Positions 56,361 through 64,000 of a stretch of DNA of 64,000 bases are shown here, one piece after another. The number at the start of each line of letters is the position of its first letter. The stretch's first letter is position 1. Source of the stretch: Nocardia altamirensis NBRC 108246. Its GTDB lineage: Bacteria; Actinomycetota; Actinomycetes; Mycobacteriales; Mycobacteriaceae. The stretch covers positions 1-64,000 of the forward strand of contig NZ_BDAY01000011.1 in assembly GCF_001612685.1 (NCBI RefSeq), written 5' to 3'. Made by a program: the position numbers and the translations under genes. Below the pieces are notes generated by a model. That model did no database searches. It worked only from the letters and a program-made list of their open reading frames with translations, and had not been told where the DNA came from.

Positions 56361-56562
56361 GTGCCCGAGTGCTGGTGGGGCGGGTCACATTCGAGTGACC
56401 GGCCCCATGATCGGCGCGCGACCACGCGACCTCATCGGAGCGGTTGCCCACCACTGTCATCACCCGAGCAACCCGTCCGGTACGAACACAGCTCCGCCGG
56501 TGCCACCACACCGCGCAGGGCACACCTCATCACCGCACCGTGATGAGGGCGCAGGAGGATTG

Positions 56563-57414
56563 ATGAAGGGCGCCGCACCGCTCGCGCAGGCCGATACCGA
56601 CTCGGCCGCCCGCCTCGTTCGCGAGAACCTCACCGGCACCGTGCTTTCCAGCCTGCGCACCTTCGGGCGTGCGGTGGATCTCGGACTCGAATCGGTGCGC
56701 GGCAGCGTCACCGACGTGCTCGCCGCGCGGTTCCAATGGTCGGAAATGCTGCGCCAGGCCTGGTATCTGATCACCGTCACCGCGATACCGGCGGTGCTGA
56801 TGGCGGTTCCGTTCGGCGTGGTCGTCTCGGTGCAGGTGGGCAACCTGATTCACCAGCTCGGCGCCGACTCGATGATCGGCGCCGCAGGCGGCCTCGGGGT
56901 CATCCAGCAGGGTGCGCCGCTGGCCACCGGCCTGCTACTGGGCGGGGCAGGCGCCTCCGCGATCGCCGCCGACCTGGGCGCGCGCACGGTCCGCGAAGAG
57001 ATCGACGCGTTGCGCACCATGGGCATCAGCCCCGTGCACCGGCTGGTCATCCCGCGCGTGGCCGCCATGCTGCTGGTCGCGCCGCTGCTCAACATCCTGA
57101 TCATCTTCGTCGGCATCGTCTCCGGCTACGCCGTCGCCATCGGCGCCCAGAACGTCACCCCCGGCAGCTACTGGGCCACCTTCGGCTCCTTCGCCGTACT
57201 CGCCGACGTGTGGATCTCCCTGGCCAAGGCGATGCTGTTCGGGTTCCTCGTGGTGATCATCGCCTGCCAGCGCGGACTCGAAGCCCGCGGCGGGCCGCGC
57301 GGAGTCGCCGATGGGGTGAACGCCGCGGTGGTCGTCTCGGTCGCCGCGATCATCCTGGTCAACCTGGTGATCACCCAGATCGTCACCATGTTCCTGCCGC
57401 TGCGGGTGGCGTGA
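56563..57414 (+). CDS. yrbEA: YrbEA-type MlaE permease of the mce operon
   Basis: The 283-residue membrane protein has the MlaE/YrbE fold: WYLITVTAIPAVLMAVPFGV, TGLLLGGAGASAIAADLGAR (EQ-loop region TVREEIDALRTMGISPVHRL), then RVAAMLLVAPLLNILIIFVG and a final helix. YrbE proteins form the inner-membrane permease that, with an MceG-type ATPase, moves lipids taken by Mce proteins. GCAGGAGG precedes ATG 56563. The yrbEB start overlaps its stop (TGATG). Confidence 0.93.
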   Translation: MKGAAPLAQADTDSAARLVRENLTGTVLSSLRTFGRAVDLGLESVRGSVTDVLAARFQWSEMLRQAWYLITVTAIPAVLMAVPFGVVVSVQVGNLIHQLGADSMIGAAGGLGVIQQGAPLATGLLLGGAGASAIAADLGARTVREEIDALRTMGISPVHRLVIPRVAAMLLVAPLLNILIIFVGIVSGYAVAIGAQNVTPGSYWATFGSFAVLADVWISLAKAMLFGFLVVIIACQRGLEARGGPRGVADGVNAAVVVSVAAIILVNLVITQIVTMFLPLRVA

Positions 57415-58280
57415 TGACCGCGACACCCTACGCGCCAAGAGGTCTGCGCTGGGCCTATCGCCTTGTCCGACACCGTGATCGGGCCTTCGCGCCGTTCGAG
57501 CACACCGGCTTCCTGCTCGGCTTCGTCGGCCACACGCTGTGGGCGATCCCGCTGACCCTGCACCGCTATCGCGCCCAGACCATGCGCACCATCACCGACA
57601 TGACCTGGGGCCGTGGCTCGGTGCTGGTCGGCGGCGGCACGGTGCCGATGCTGGTGGTGCTCGGCCTGGCGATGGGCGCGGGCGTCGGCATCCAATCCTT
57701 CGCCGCCCTCGACCTGCTCGGGCTCGGCCCGATGACCGGGGTCATCTCGGCCTTCGCCAACACCCGCGAGCTGGCACCGATCGCGGCCGCGGTCGGCTTC
57801 GCCGCCCAGGCAGGCTGCCGGATGACCGCCGAAATCGGCGCGATGCGCATCTCCGAGGAAATCGACGCACTGGAATCGCTTGGCCTGCGCTCGATTCCGT
57901 TCGTGGTCACCACCAGGGTGATCGCAGGCGCCATCGCGATCGTGCCGACGTTCCTGATCGCGCTGGTGCTCAGCTACCTGGCCTGCTCGGGGGTCGTCGT
58001 GCTGCTGCACGGGCAGGCCGCAGGCGTCTACGACCACTACTTCTTCCAGTTCACCAGCGGCTACGACGTGCTCGCCGCGGTGCTCAAGATCCTGGTGTTC
58101 GGCGTCGCGGTCATCCTGATCCACTGCTACTACGGCTTTTTCGCCTCCGGCGGACCCGAAGGGGTCGGCATCGCCTCGGGTCGGGCGGTGCGCGCGAGCT
58201 TCGTCGCCATCGTCGCCCTGGACATGGTGCTGACCATGCTGCTGTGGGGCGTCAACTCCGCCATCGAATTCCCGGGGTGA
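57414..58280 (+). CDS. yrbEB: YrbEB-type MlaE permease of the mce operon
   Basis: The 288-residue protein is the second permease subunit: TWGRGSVLVGGGTVPMLVVL, then AAVGFAAQAGCRMTAEIGAM, RISEEIDALESLGLRSIPFV (EQ-loop) and VIAGAIAIVPTFLIALVLSY. Together with YrbEA it should form a heterodimer in the inner membrane. ATG 57414 shares a base with the yrbEA stop. The MceA start is 5 nt after its stop. Confidence 0.93.
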   Translation: MTATPYAPRGLRWAYRLVRHRDRAFAPFEHTGFLLGFVGHTLWAIPLTLHRYRAQTMRTITDMTWGRGSVLVGGGTVPMLVVLGLAMGAGVGIQSFAALDLLGLGPMTGVISAFANTRELAPIAAAVGFAAQAGCRMTAEIGAMRISEEIDALESLGLRSIPFVVTTRVIAGAIAIVPTFLIALVLSYLACSGVVVLLHGQAAGVYDHYFFQFTSGYDVLAAVLKILVFGVAVILIHCYYGFFASGGPEGVGIASGRAVRASFVAIVALDMVLTMLLWGVNSAIEFPG

Positions 58281-58285
58281 GTCGG

Positions 58286-59329
58286 ATGCCGAACTACAGC
58301 ATGCCCGGCGTCGCGATGACCAGGCGCGGTTCCCGGATCCTCGGCGCGTGCGCGCTCGTCACCGCCACCGTCGTCGGCCTCACCTGGCGCGGCACCCTCG
58401 ACGACCCCGACCCCGCGCGAGTGCGCATCCAGGTGCGCACCGAGCAGATCGGCGAAGGCGTCGACGCGGGCACCACAGTGCGCATGGACGGGGTGCGCGT
58501 CGGTGCGATCGCTGCGGTCACCGGCATCGACCAGGGCCGCCAACTGATCACCCTTGACCTCGACCGCGCCGAAACCGTCTCCCTCACCGACACATTTACC
58601 ATCGACTACGCCCCCGACAACCTCTTCGGCATCAGCGCGCTGACCCTGCGCCGCGCCACCGGCGGCACCGCACTGCGCGAGGGCGCCGTCATCGACCTGG
58701 CAGGCCGGCACGCCGACCGGGTCACCGACGTGACCATGGGCAGGCTGCTGCGCGCGCTCACCGAAACCTCCACCGACGTGCTCACCCCGACACTGACCGA
58801 ACTGATCACCCAGTTCCACCGGGACCTGCGCGCGTTCACCCCGCTGCTCGAGGCCATCGTCACGATGAGCCGCACCCTGGCCGAGACCCAGCGGTATCCG
58901 GTCCCCTACCTGCTCGACCAGTACTCCTCGTTCTTCGGCGGGCTCGGAGTCTTCGCCTCGGCCACCTTCCGGCTGCTCAACGCCATCATGAACATCGAGG
59001 TGTTCCGCAACGACCGCCCCGCCTACGACGCCTTCATCGCGATGATCGTCGACGGGGTGTTCCCCGCGATCGGCACCGTCGGCGACGCCGCCAACGCCCA
59101 ACTGCTCGGCTACGCCGACATGCTCACCCCGCTGCTGCATGCCGTCGCCGCGACCGTGCCCGACCCGCGGCGCAGCCAGGCCGAGACCGCCGCGCTCATC
59201 GAGCGGCTCGACCGGATCTTCGCCGACACCCCCGACGGGCCCGCGGTCAACGTGGCGGTGGTGCTGCACGGCATGCCGGGACTGAGCGCCGCGCTGCTGG
59301 GCCAACCGGGCCGAGGAGGTCACCGATGA
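58286..59329 (+). CDS. mceA: MceA-type lipid-transfer protein
   Basis: The 347-residue protein has one N-terminal helix (GSRILGACALVTATVVGLTW) and an MCE domain (VRIQVRTEQIGEGVDAGTTV, MDGVRVGAIAAVTGIDQGRQ), followed by the long helical region that forms the periplasmic tube. Mce proteins A-F assemble into a hexamer carrying lipids to YrbE. ATG 58286 is chosen because GGGGTGA lies 5 nt upstream; GTG 58277, overlapping the yrbEB stop, is an alternative. Confidence 0.9.
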   Translation: MPNYSMPGVAMTRRGSRILGACALVTATVVGLTWRGTLDDPDPARVRIQVRTEQIGEGVDAGTTVRMDGVRVGAIAAVTGIDQGRQLITLDLDRAETVSLTDTFTIDYAPDNLFGISALTLRRATGGTALREGAVIDLAGRHADRVTDVTMGRLLRALTETSTDVLTPTLTELITQFHRDLRAFTPLLEAIVTMSRTLAETQRYPVPYLLDQYSSFFGGLGVFASATFRLLNAIMNIEVFRNDRPAYDAFIAMIVDGVFPAIGTVGDAANAQLLGYADMLTPLLHAVAATVPDPRRSQAETAALIERLDRIFADTPDGPAVNVAVVLHGMPGLSAALLGQPGRGGHR

Positions 59330-60348
59330 GGCAACTGCCGCTGCGCTCGATCATCGTGCGGCTCAGCCTGTTCGCCGTCGTCACCATGCTGCTGCTGGTG
59401 GTGATCGCGCAGGCGATCACCCGCCCGATCGACGGGGACACCGACCGCTTCCACGCCAGGTTCACCGATGTCAGCGGCCTCAAAACCGGTGACGGCGTGC
59501 GCATGTTCGGTGTCCAGGTCGGCAAGGTCACCGGCATCGACCTCGACGGGGCGCGGGCGGTGGTGCGGTTCACGGTGCAGCGCGACCGGCCCCTCTACGA
59601 CACCAGCGTGCTCGCCATCCGCTACCAGTCGCTGACCGGGCAACGCTACGTCGACATCCGCCAACCCGACCGGCCCGGCACCCGACTCGCCGCCGGATCG
59701 ACCATCGCCGAGGCGAACACGACGCCCTCCTTCGACATCACCCAGCTGTTCAACGGATTACAGCCGGTGATCGCCGAATTCTCCCCCGCAGCGCTCAACC
59801 AGTTCACCGAGAACGTGCTCGCGGTGATCGAAGGCAACGGCTCCGGCATCGGGCCCGCCCTGCAATCGCTGGACAAACTCAGCAGATACGCCACCGACCG
59901 CCAGGCGGTGATCAGCACCATCGTGGCCAACCTGCACACCATCTCCGGCCAAATCGGCGGCCGCTCACCACATCTGGTCACGCTGCTGCGCGGCATCGCC
60001 GACGTGTTCACCGCGTTCCGCGCGAAACTCGACGGGCTCATCGCCTTCGCCGCCACCGCACCGACCGCGCTCGGCCCGCTCAACAACCTCATGGACACCC
60101 TCGGGTTCACCGAGACCACCAACCCCGACCTCATGACCGACCTGCGCCTGCTCTTTCCCGACCCGCAGGCCGCACTCGAGCTGCTCGGCCGACTACCCGG
60201 CCTGCTCCAAGCCCTCAGCGCCGCACTGCCACCCGCCGGTGCCGCCGCCGCCCAGGTGAACACGACCTGCACCAAAGGCGCCGCTGAACTACCCCAGGCA
60301 TTGCAGATCCTCGTCGCCGGACAGCGAGTCACGATATGCAACGGCTGA
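59326..60348 (+). CDS. mceB: MceB-type lipid-transfer protein
   Basis: The 340-residue protein has a membrane helix (SIIVRLSLFAVVTMLLLVVI) and an MCE domain (FHARFTDVSGLKTGDGVRMF, GVQVGKVTGIDLDGARAVVR, IRYQSLTGQRYVDIRQPD), then the helical tail with a final Cys pair (NTTCTKG, VTICNG). Its start overlaps mceA by 4 nt and its end overlaps mceC by 13 nt. Confidence 0.92.
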   Translation: MRQLPLRSIIVRLSLFAVVTMLLLVVIAQAITRPIDGDTDRFHARFTDVSGLKTGDGVRMFGVQVGKVTGIDLDGARAVVRFTVQRDRPLYDTSVLAIRYQSLTGQRYVDIRQPDRPGTRLAAGSTIAEANTTPSFDITQLFNGLQPVIAEFSPAALNQFTENVLAVIEGNGSGIGPALQSLDKLSRYATDRQAVISTIVANLHTISGQIGGRSPHLVTLLRGIADVFTAFRAKLDGLIAFAATAPTALGPLNNLMDTLGFTETTNPDLMTDLRLLFPDPQAALELLGRLPGLLQALSAALPPAGAAAAQVNTTCTKGAAELPQALQILVAGQRVTICNG

Positions 60349-61382
60349 CCCTCACGCGCCCGAACCGCTTGGCGCACACGCTGATTCCCGGCACCGCGCC
60401 CCTGGACCGGCACGAGGCCGCCAAGAACCGGCGCGAACTGCGCCTGGGCGTGGCAGGCGCCGGATTCGTCGTCGTGCTCCTGCTGATCACCGCGTTGATC
60501 TATGTCGTCCCGATCGGCAAGGCCACCTACACCGCCGAACTCACCGAGGCACAGTCGGTCAAGGTCGGCGACCAGGTGCGCATCGCCGGAGTCACCGTCG
60601 GCGCCGTCACCGCACTGGACCTGGAATCGGACCGGGTGCGCATGGCCTTCACCGTCGACCGCGACGTCTTCCTCGGCGAGGCAACAACACTGGAGCTGCG
60701 CATGCTCACCGCGGTCGGCGGCCACTACCTGGCCGTGCTGCCCGCAGGCAACACCCCACTGGGCACGACCACCATCCCCGCCGAGCGAGTCCGGCTGCCC
60801 TACAGCCTCATCCGCACCCTGCGCGACGCCGCCGCACCCACCCGCCAGATCGACGGCGACACCCTGCGCAAAAACCTCGCGGCCCTACAGGATTCACTCG
60901 AACAGAGCCCCGACGCGCTACGCAGCATGGGCAGGGCAGTGCAATCGTTCGTCGACGTCCTCAACCAGCAGAACACCGAGGTGTCGCGGGCGCTGAGCGT
61001 GATGACCGAATACCTCGCCACCCTCGACGACAGCAAATCCATCGTCGGTGAAGTGGTGCGCGCCCTGGGGATGCTGATGGTCGCCGGACTGGACAAACGC
61101 GGCGAGATCGCGGTGGCCTTGTCGATCACCGCGCAGCTGCTCTCGCGCATCGCCGCACTGGAACCGGCCTCGCGCGAGATCCTCGAACCGCTGGCAGGCA
61201 AGCTACGCGACACCCTGCCCCAACTCACCGAACTCAGCGCACAACTCGATGCCGCGGTGCCCGCATGGCGCGAGCTACGCGACCGGCTCGTGGCTGCCAC
61301 CGCCGGACCGGACGGTGTCGTGATCGATCACTCCGCGCTCATACCCGAGATCTGTGTGCCGGTGCCGGGGAGGGCGTGCTGA
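60336..61382 (+). CDS. mceC: MceC-type lipid-transfer protein
   Basis: The 348-residue protein has a membrane helix (GVAGAGFVVVLLLITALIYV) after a 35-residue cytoplasmic tail and an MCE domain (YTAELTEAQSVKVGDQVRIA, GVTVGAVTALDLESDRVRMA). A long helical region ends with Cys residues (EICVPVPGRAC). It belongs to the hexameric Mce complex. Its stop overlaps the mceD start (TGATG). Confidence 0.92.
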   Translation: MQRLTLTRPNRLAHTLIPGTAPLDRHEAAKNRRELRLGVAGAGFVVVLLLITALIYVVPIGKATYTAELTEAQSVKVGDQVRIAGVTVGAVTALDLESDRVRMAFTVDRDVFLGEATTLELRMLTAVGGHYLAVLPAGNTPLGTTTIPAERVRLPYSLIRTLRDAAAPTRQIDGDTLRKNLAALQDSLEQSPDALRSMGRAVQSFVDVLNQQNTEVSRALSVMTEYLATLDDSKSIVGEVVRALGMLMVAGLDKRGEIAVALSITAQLLSRIAALEPASREILEPLAGKLRDTLPQLTELSAQLDAAVPAWRELRDRLVAATAGPDGVVIDHSALIPEICVPVPGRAC

Positions 61383-62479
61383 TGAAACGACTGCTCACCA
61401 CACCGGGTTTCGTCACCGTCGTCGGCGCGCTGATGCTGGCCGTGCTGGCCGTGGCCGGATATCTGATCGTGGTCGCACCCGCCGAGAAGACGGTCGGCTA
61501 CTGCGCACAGCTGCCCGACGCGATCGGGCTCTACCCCGGCAACCAGGTGACCAGCCTCGGCATCCCGGTCGGCACCGTCACCACCATCCGCCCCGAAGGC
61601 ACCGGCGTGCGCGTCGAATTCGACATCGACGCAAAGCATCCGCTGCACGGCCAGCCCACCGCCACCACCGTGTCCGACACCCTGGTCGCCGACCGCAGCC
61701 TGGCCGTGTTCGGCGAACCCGGTGCGCCGCTGTGGGATCGCGGGCGCTGCCTCACCAAGACCTTCACCCCCAAGAGCATCAGCCAGACCCTCGACAGCTT
61801 CGCCAAGGTCGCCGCCCAGCTCAACGGCGGCAACACACCCGCACAGCAGCACCGAATCCGCGACGGCGTCAACGCCTTTCGCGCCGCGACCGCCGACACC
61901 GGCCCGCAACTCAACACCCTGATCACCGACCTGGCGACCGCGCTGCGCCAACCCGACGCCGCGATCGGCAACATCGGACGCCTCATCGACGCCTTCGCCG
62001 CCATCGCCTCGAGCATCTCGGCGAACTGGGACGACATCGCCAGAGTGGTGCTGCGCGCCAACGACGGGATCGGATTCATCAACGAACTCTGGGGACGGGT
62101 GGTCCAGATCGCCGACTCACTGCTGGTGCTGCTGCCCTGGCTCAACCGCCTCGCCAACACCTACGGCCGCCCACTGCTCGGCGCCCTCGACGGCGCGGTA
62201 CCCGGACTGCGGCTGCTGGCCGCCAATGTCGGCTCCCTGCAACAGATCATCACGATGATCCCGCCGATCGCGACCGCCTTCGCCAAGACCACCGACCCGG
62301 CCACCGGCTGGCCGCGCCTGACCTACGCACCACCCACCCTGACGCTGCCCCAGCCGCAAGCCGACCAGATCTGCGCCGTGCTCGACACAATCACGCCAGG
62401 GCAGTGCCGCACCGCAGCCGACGGGCTGTTCGTCACCGAGCTGGCGCCACTGATCCTCGGCACAGTGGGTGCACGATGA
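61382..62479 (+). CDS. mceD: MceD-type lipid-transfer protein
   Basis: The 365-residue protein has an N-terminal helix (GFVTVVGALMLAVLAVAGYL) and an MCE domain (YCAQLPDAIGLYPGNQVTSL, GIPVGTVTTIRPEGTGVRVE). It continues with helical segments and paired Cys near the C-terminus (DQICAVLD, GQCRTAAD), as in other Mce D-type proteins. Its stop overlaps the mceE start by 4 nt (ATGA). Confidence 0.92.
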   Translation: MKRLLTTPGFVTVVGALMLAVLAVAGYLIVVAPAEKTVGYCAQLPDAIGLYPGNQVTSLGIPVGTVTTIRPEGTGVRVEFDIDAKHPLHGQPTATTVSDTLVADRSLAVFGEPGAPLWDRGRCLTKTFTPKSISQTLDSFAKVAAQLNGGNTPAQQHRIRDGVNAFRAATADTGPQLNTLITDLATALRQPDAAIGNIGRLIDAFAAIASSISANWDDIARVVLRANDGIGFINELWGRVVQIADSLLVLLPWLNRLANTYGRPLLGALDGAVPGLRLLAANVGSLQQIITMIPPIATAFAKTTDPATGWPRLTYAPPTLTLPQPQADQICAVLDTITPGQCRTAADGLFVTELAPLILGTVGAR

Positions 62480-63804
62480 ACCGGCAGGCGCGTCGCAGCG
62501 CCATCGTGGTGGCCGTGCTCGCGGGCTTGCGCCGCAGCATCGTCGGCGTGGCCGTGCCTGCGGGCTTGCGCCGCAGTGAAATCGGCGTGGCCGTGCCTGA
62601 GGGCCTGCGTCGCAGTGTCATCGGCGTGGCCGTGCCTGAGGGCCTGCGTCGCAGTGTCATCGGCGTGGCTGTGCTCGCGGTGTTGCGCCGCAGCATCGCC
62701 GACGTGGCCGTGCTCGCGGGCTTGCGCCGCAGCATCGCCGGCGTGACTGTGGTCGCGGGCTTGCGCCGCAGTGTCATCGGCGTGACTGTGGCGGCGGTGC
62801 TCGCGGGCTCGGGGTGTGCGTTCGATCCGTCGACCGTGCCGGTGCCGGGTGCGACTGTATCCGGGCCCACTTATCAGGTGCGGATCCAGCTCGCCAACGC
62901 CCTCAACCTGCCCGCCCAGGCCAAAGTCGTCGCCAACGGCGCACAGATCGGCAGCCTGCGCTCGGTGCACGTGGTCGATCCCAGCCCGACCGGCAGCGGT
63001 CGCGTCGACGCCGTCGTCGAGATCTCCCGCGCGATCCGGCTACCCACCGCCACCACCGCGCAACTGCGCCAGAACACCCTGCTCGGCGACATCTACATCG
63101 GACTCACCACCGCCGCAACAGGTTCCACCGACACCATCGCCGACGGCGGCACCATCCCGCTCGCCCAGACCCGGCCCGCGCTGCAAGTCGAAGACCTGCT
63201 GGCAGGCATGTCCACCTTTGTCGCGGGCGGCGCGATACAACAGGCCCAGGACATCATCGACCGCGTCAACACCGTGCTGCCCGCGCAACCAGCCGACACC
63301 GCACGGATCTTCGACGTGCTCGGCCGCGACGCAGTCGATCTGGCCGCCGACCTCGGCGCGGTCGACCGGCTGCTCGACGCCGTCGAACAGGATCTGCGGG
63401 TGGCACTGGACAACCCGACCGAGCTCGGCGAGCTGCTCAGCGAACGCGGCGCCGTCGAGATCCCCGCCGACGCCAAATCGCTGGTGCTGACCCTCGGTGT
63501 CGTCGGCGGCCTCGGCATCATCGGCGCCGCGGTGCAATGGCTCGGGCCGCTGCTCGCCGCCGGTGACGCCACCGCCAAAGCGCTGGTGCCACTGCTGTTC
63601 ACCTACCGCCCGCTCGATCTGAGCGCGCCGTCGAACCTCAACCGGGTAGTAGCGCTGTTGCGGGACAAGGTGATTCCCTTCGCCGAACACGGACCCAAAC
63701 TCAACATCACCCGGATCGAGATCGACGGCGCCGCCACCCCGAGCACCGACGAACAGCTCCAGCAGATGCTGAGCGCCTTGCGCATGATCGGAGTCGTGCG
63801 ATGA
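62476..63804 (+). CDS. mceE: MceE-type lipoprotein with expanded N-terminal repeats
   Basis: The MCE part (YQVRIQLANALNLPAQAKVV, ANGAQIGSLRSVHVVD, RQNTLLGDIYIGLTT) and the lipobox-like VLAGSGC mark this as the lipoprotein of the hexamer. With the coupled start at 62476 (ATGA overlap) the lipid-attached Cys is residue 114, because residues 6-109 are eight 13-residue units of form GVAVxxGLRRS-x-I. A normal signal peptide is about 20-35 residues long. GTG 62749 inside the last units would give a normal 22-residue signal, but has no ribosome-binding site. Without repeats the remaining protein has ordinary family length. Confidence 0.88.
   Translation: MNRQARRSAIVVAVLAGLRRSIVGVAVPAGLRRSEIGVAVPEGLRRSVIGVAVPEGLRRSVIGVAVLAVLRRSIADVAVLAGLRRSIAGVTVVAGLRRSVIGVTVAAVLAGSGCAFDPSTVPVPGATVSGPTYQVRIQLANALNLPAQAKVVANGAQIGSLRSVHVVDPSPTGSGRVDAVVEISRAIRLPTATTAQLRQNTLLGDIYIGLTTAATGSTDTIADGGTIPLAQTRPALQVEDLLAGMSTFVAGGAIQQAQDIIDRVNTVLPAQPADTARIFDVLGRDAVDLAADLGAVDRLLDAVEQDLRVALDNPTELGELLSERGAVEIPADAKSLVLTLGVVGGLGIIGAAVQWLGPLLAAGDATAKALVPLLFTYRPLDLSAPSNLNRVVALLRDKVIPFAEHGPKLNITRIEIDGAATPSTDEQLQQMLSALRMIGVVR
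62491..62802 (+). repeat. 39-bp minisatellite in mceE, eight units
   Basis: Units begin with CG(T/C)CGCAG at 62491, 62530, 62569, 62608, 62647, 62686, 62725 and 62764, an exact 39-nt period. The units have diverged from one another and keep the reading frame. Two neighbouring units (62608 and 62647) are almost identical through GTCATCGGCGTGGC. The array lies wholly inside the signal-peptide region. Confidence 0.95.
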
Positions 63805-64000
63805 ACCGGGTGCGCAGCAACGCCGGACCGCTGGCCTCCCTCGGCGCCATCGGCGCGATCCTGCTGCTGGGCAGCGCGTATCTGCTGTTCGGGGTGGTCA
63901 AGATCGACTGGTTCGCTCAACGCCTCGACGCGACCATGGTGCTCGCCGACTCCGGCGGGCTGATGCCACGATCGAAGGTGCTGCTCTCGGGCATCCAGAT
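63801..64000 (+). CDS. mceF: MceF-type lipid-transfer protein, partial
   Basis: The first 66 codons are present before the window ends. They give a short basic start (MNRVRSNAGPLASLG), one membrane helix (AIGAILLLGSAYLLFGVV) and the beginning of an MCE domain (VLADSGGLMPRSKVLLSGIQ). The ATG overlaps the mceE stop by 4 nt. It is the sixth mce gene, as expected. Confidence 0.88.
   Translation, partial: MNRVRSNAGPLASLGAIGAILLLGSAYLLFGVVKIDWFAQRLDATMVLADSGGLMPRSKVLLSGIQ

Larger units (their letters stand above)
56172..56562. other. Divergent control region of the mce operon
   Basis: The 391-bp region holds the inverted repeat at 56306-56332, a promoter-like TTGTTC-N17-TACGGT pair just after it, and a long leader of about 200 nt before yrbEA. 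No further gene is convincing; a frame from 56296 that joins yrbEA has no ribosome-binding site. Confidence 0.55.

Noticed and set aside
62491-62802. Regular repeats as a CRISPR array
   Set aside because: Units are contiguous with no unique spacers and are in frame inside mceE.
62323-62970. Minus-strand frame with His/Ala-rich repeats across the mceE array
   Set aside because: Its repeats are simply the reverse reading of the 39-bp array; the plus-strand frame is continuous with the MCE domain.

Overview
The window looks like chromosome of a mycolate-containing actinobacterium, most likely Nocardia or a close relative. The support is high G+C with many GTG starts, a complete yrbE-mce lipid-transport operon, a glnX-glnH-pknG amino-acid sensing operon, F420-type oxidoreductase and SigF-like stress promoters. 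No rRNA, tRNA, CRISPR array, transposase or phage gene was seen. Genes are tightly packed, often with 4-nt ATGA/GTGA overlaps.

Layout. 0.1-3.6 kb: a catabolic-type cluster (LLM oxidoreductase, FAD dehydrogenase, VOC protein) facing a TetR regulator across a palindromic operator. 3.8-10 kb: mixed housekeeping and hypothetical genes (VOC, HugZ-like, alpha/beta hydrolase, strictosidine synthase-like protein, YdjM-like membrane protein) with several unassigned palindromic sites. 10-15.4 kb: a membrane Ser/Thr kinase, a phosphatase-like protein, and an ArsR-SRPBCC operon with twin operators. 15.4-18.1 kb: benzoylformate decarboxylase and a frameshifted cyclase-family gene. 18.1-27.7 kb: small envelope proteins, a YczE-like membrane protein, an SGNH hydrolase, an AfsQ1/Q2-like two-component system with a lipoprotein, and a GT39 glycosyltransferase. 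27.7-32.6 kb: a molybdopterin oxidoreductase, an upstream remnant of a paralogue, and a serine hydrolase.

32.7-40 kb is probably a general-stress island. Six promoter-like sites with an identical 15-nt spacer (GNTT-N15-GGGTAT type) precede a 41-aa membrane peptide, a GT4 glycosyltransferase, a DUF6328 protein, a UsfY-like protein, two lipoproteins and a Rieske-FAD oxidoreductase. A truncated hemerythrin, a P1 peptidase and a cupin lie among them.

40-56.2 kb is read entirely from the minus strand. Its core is glnX-glnH-(coiled-coil protein)-pknG, followed by PP2C phosphatase, VWA and FHA genes. PknG, PP2C and FHA carry N-terminal zinc ribbons, and PknG and FHA carry six-residue Pro/Thr linker repeats. 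This looks like an enlarged PknG phospho-signalling module. MFS, AraC and two TetR genes follow.

56.5-64 kb: a divergent yrbEA-yrbEB-mceABCDEF operon, with mceF cut by the window edge. The lipoprotein gene mceE contains a striking 39-bp tandem repeat (eight units) that inflates its signal-peptide region from about 20 to 113 residues. An operator-like inverted repeat lies between the TetR gene and this operon.
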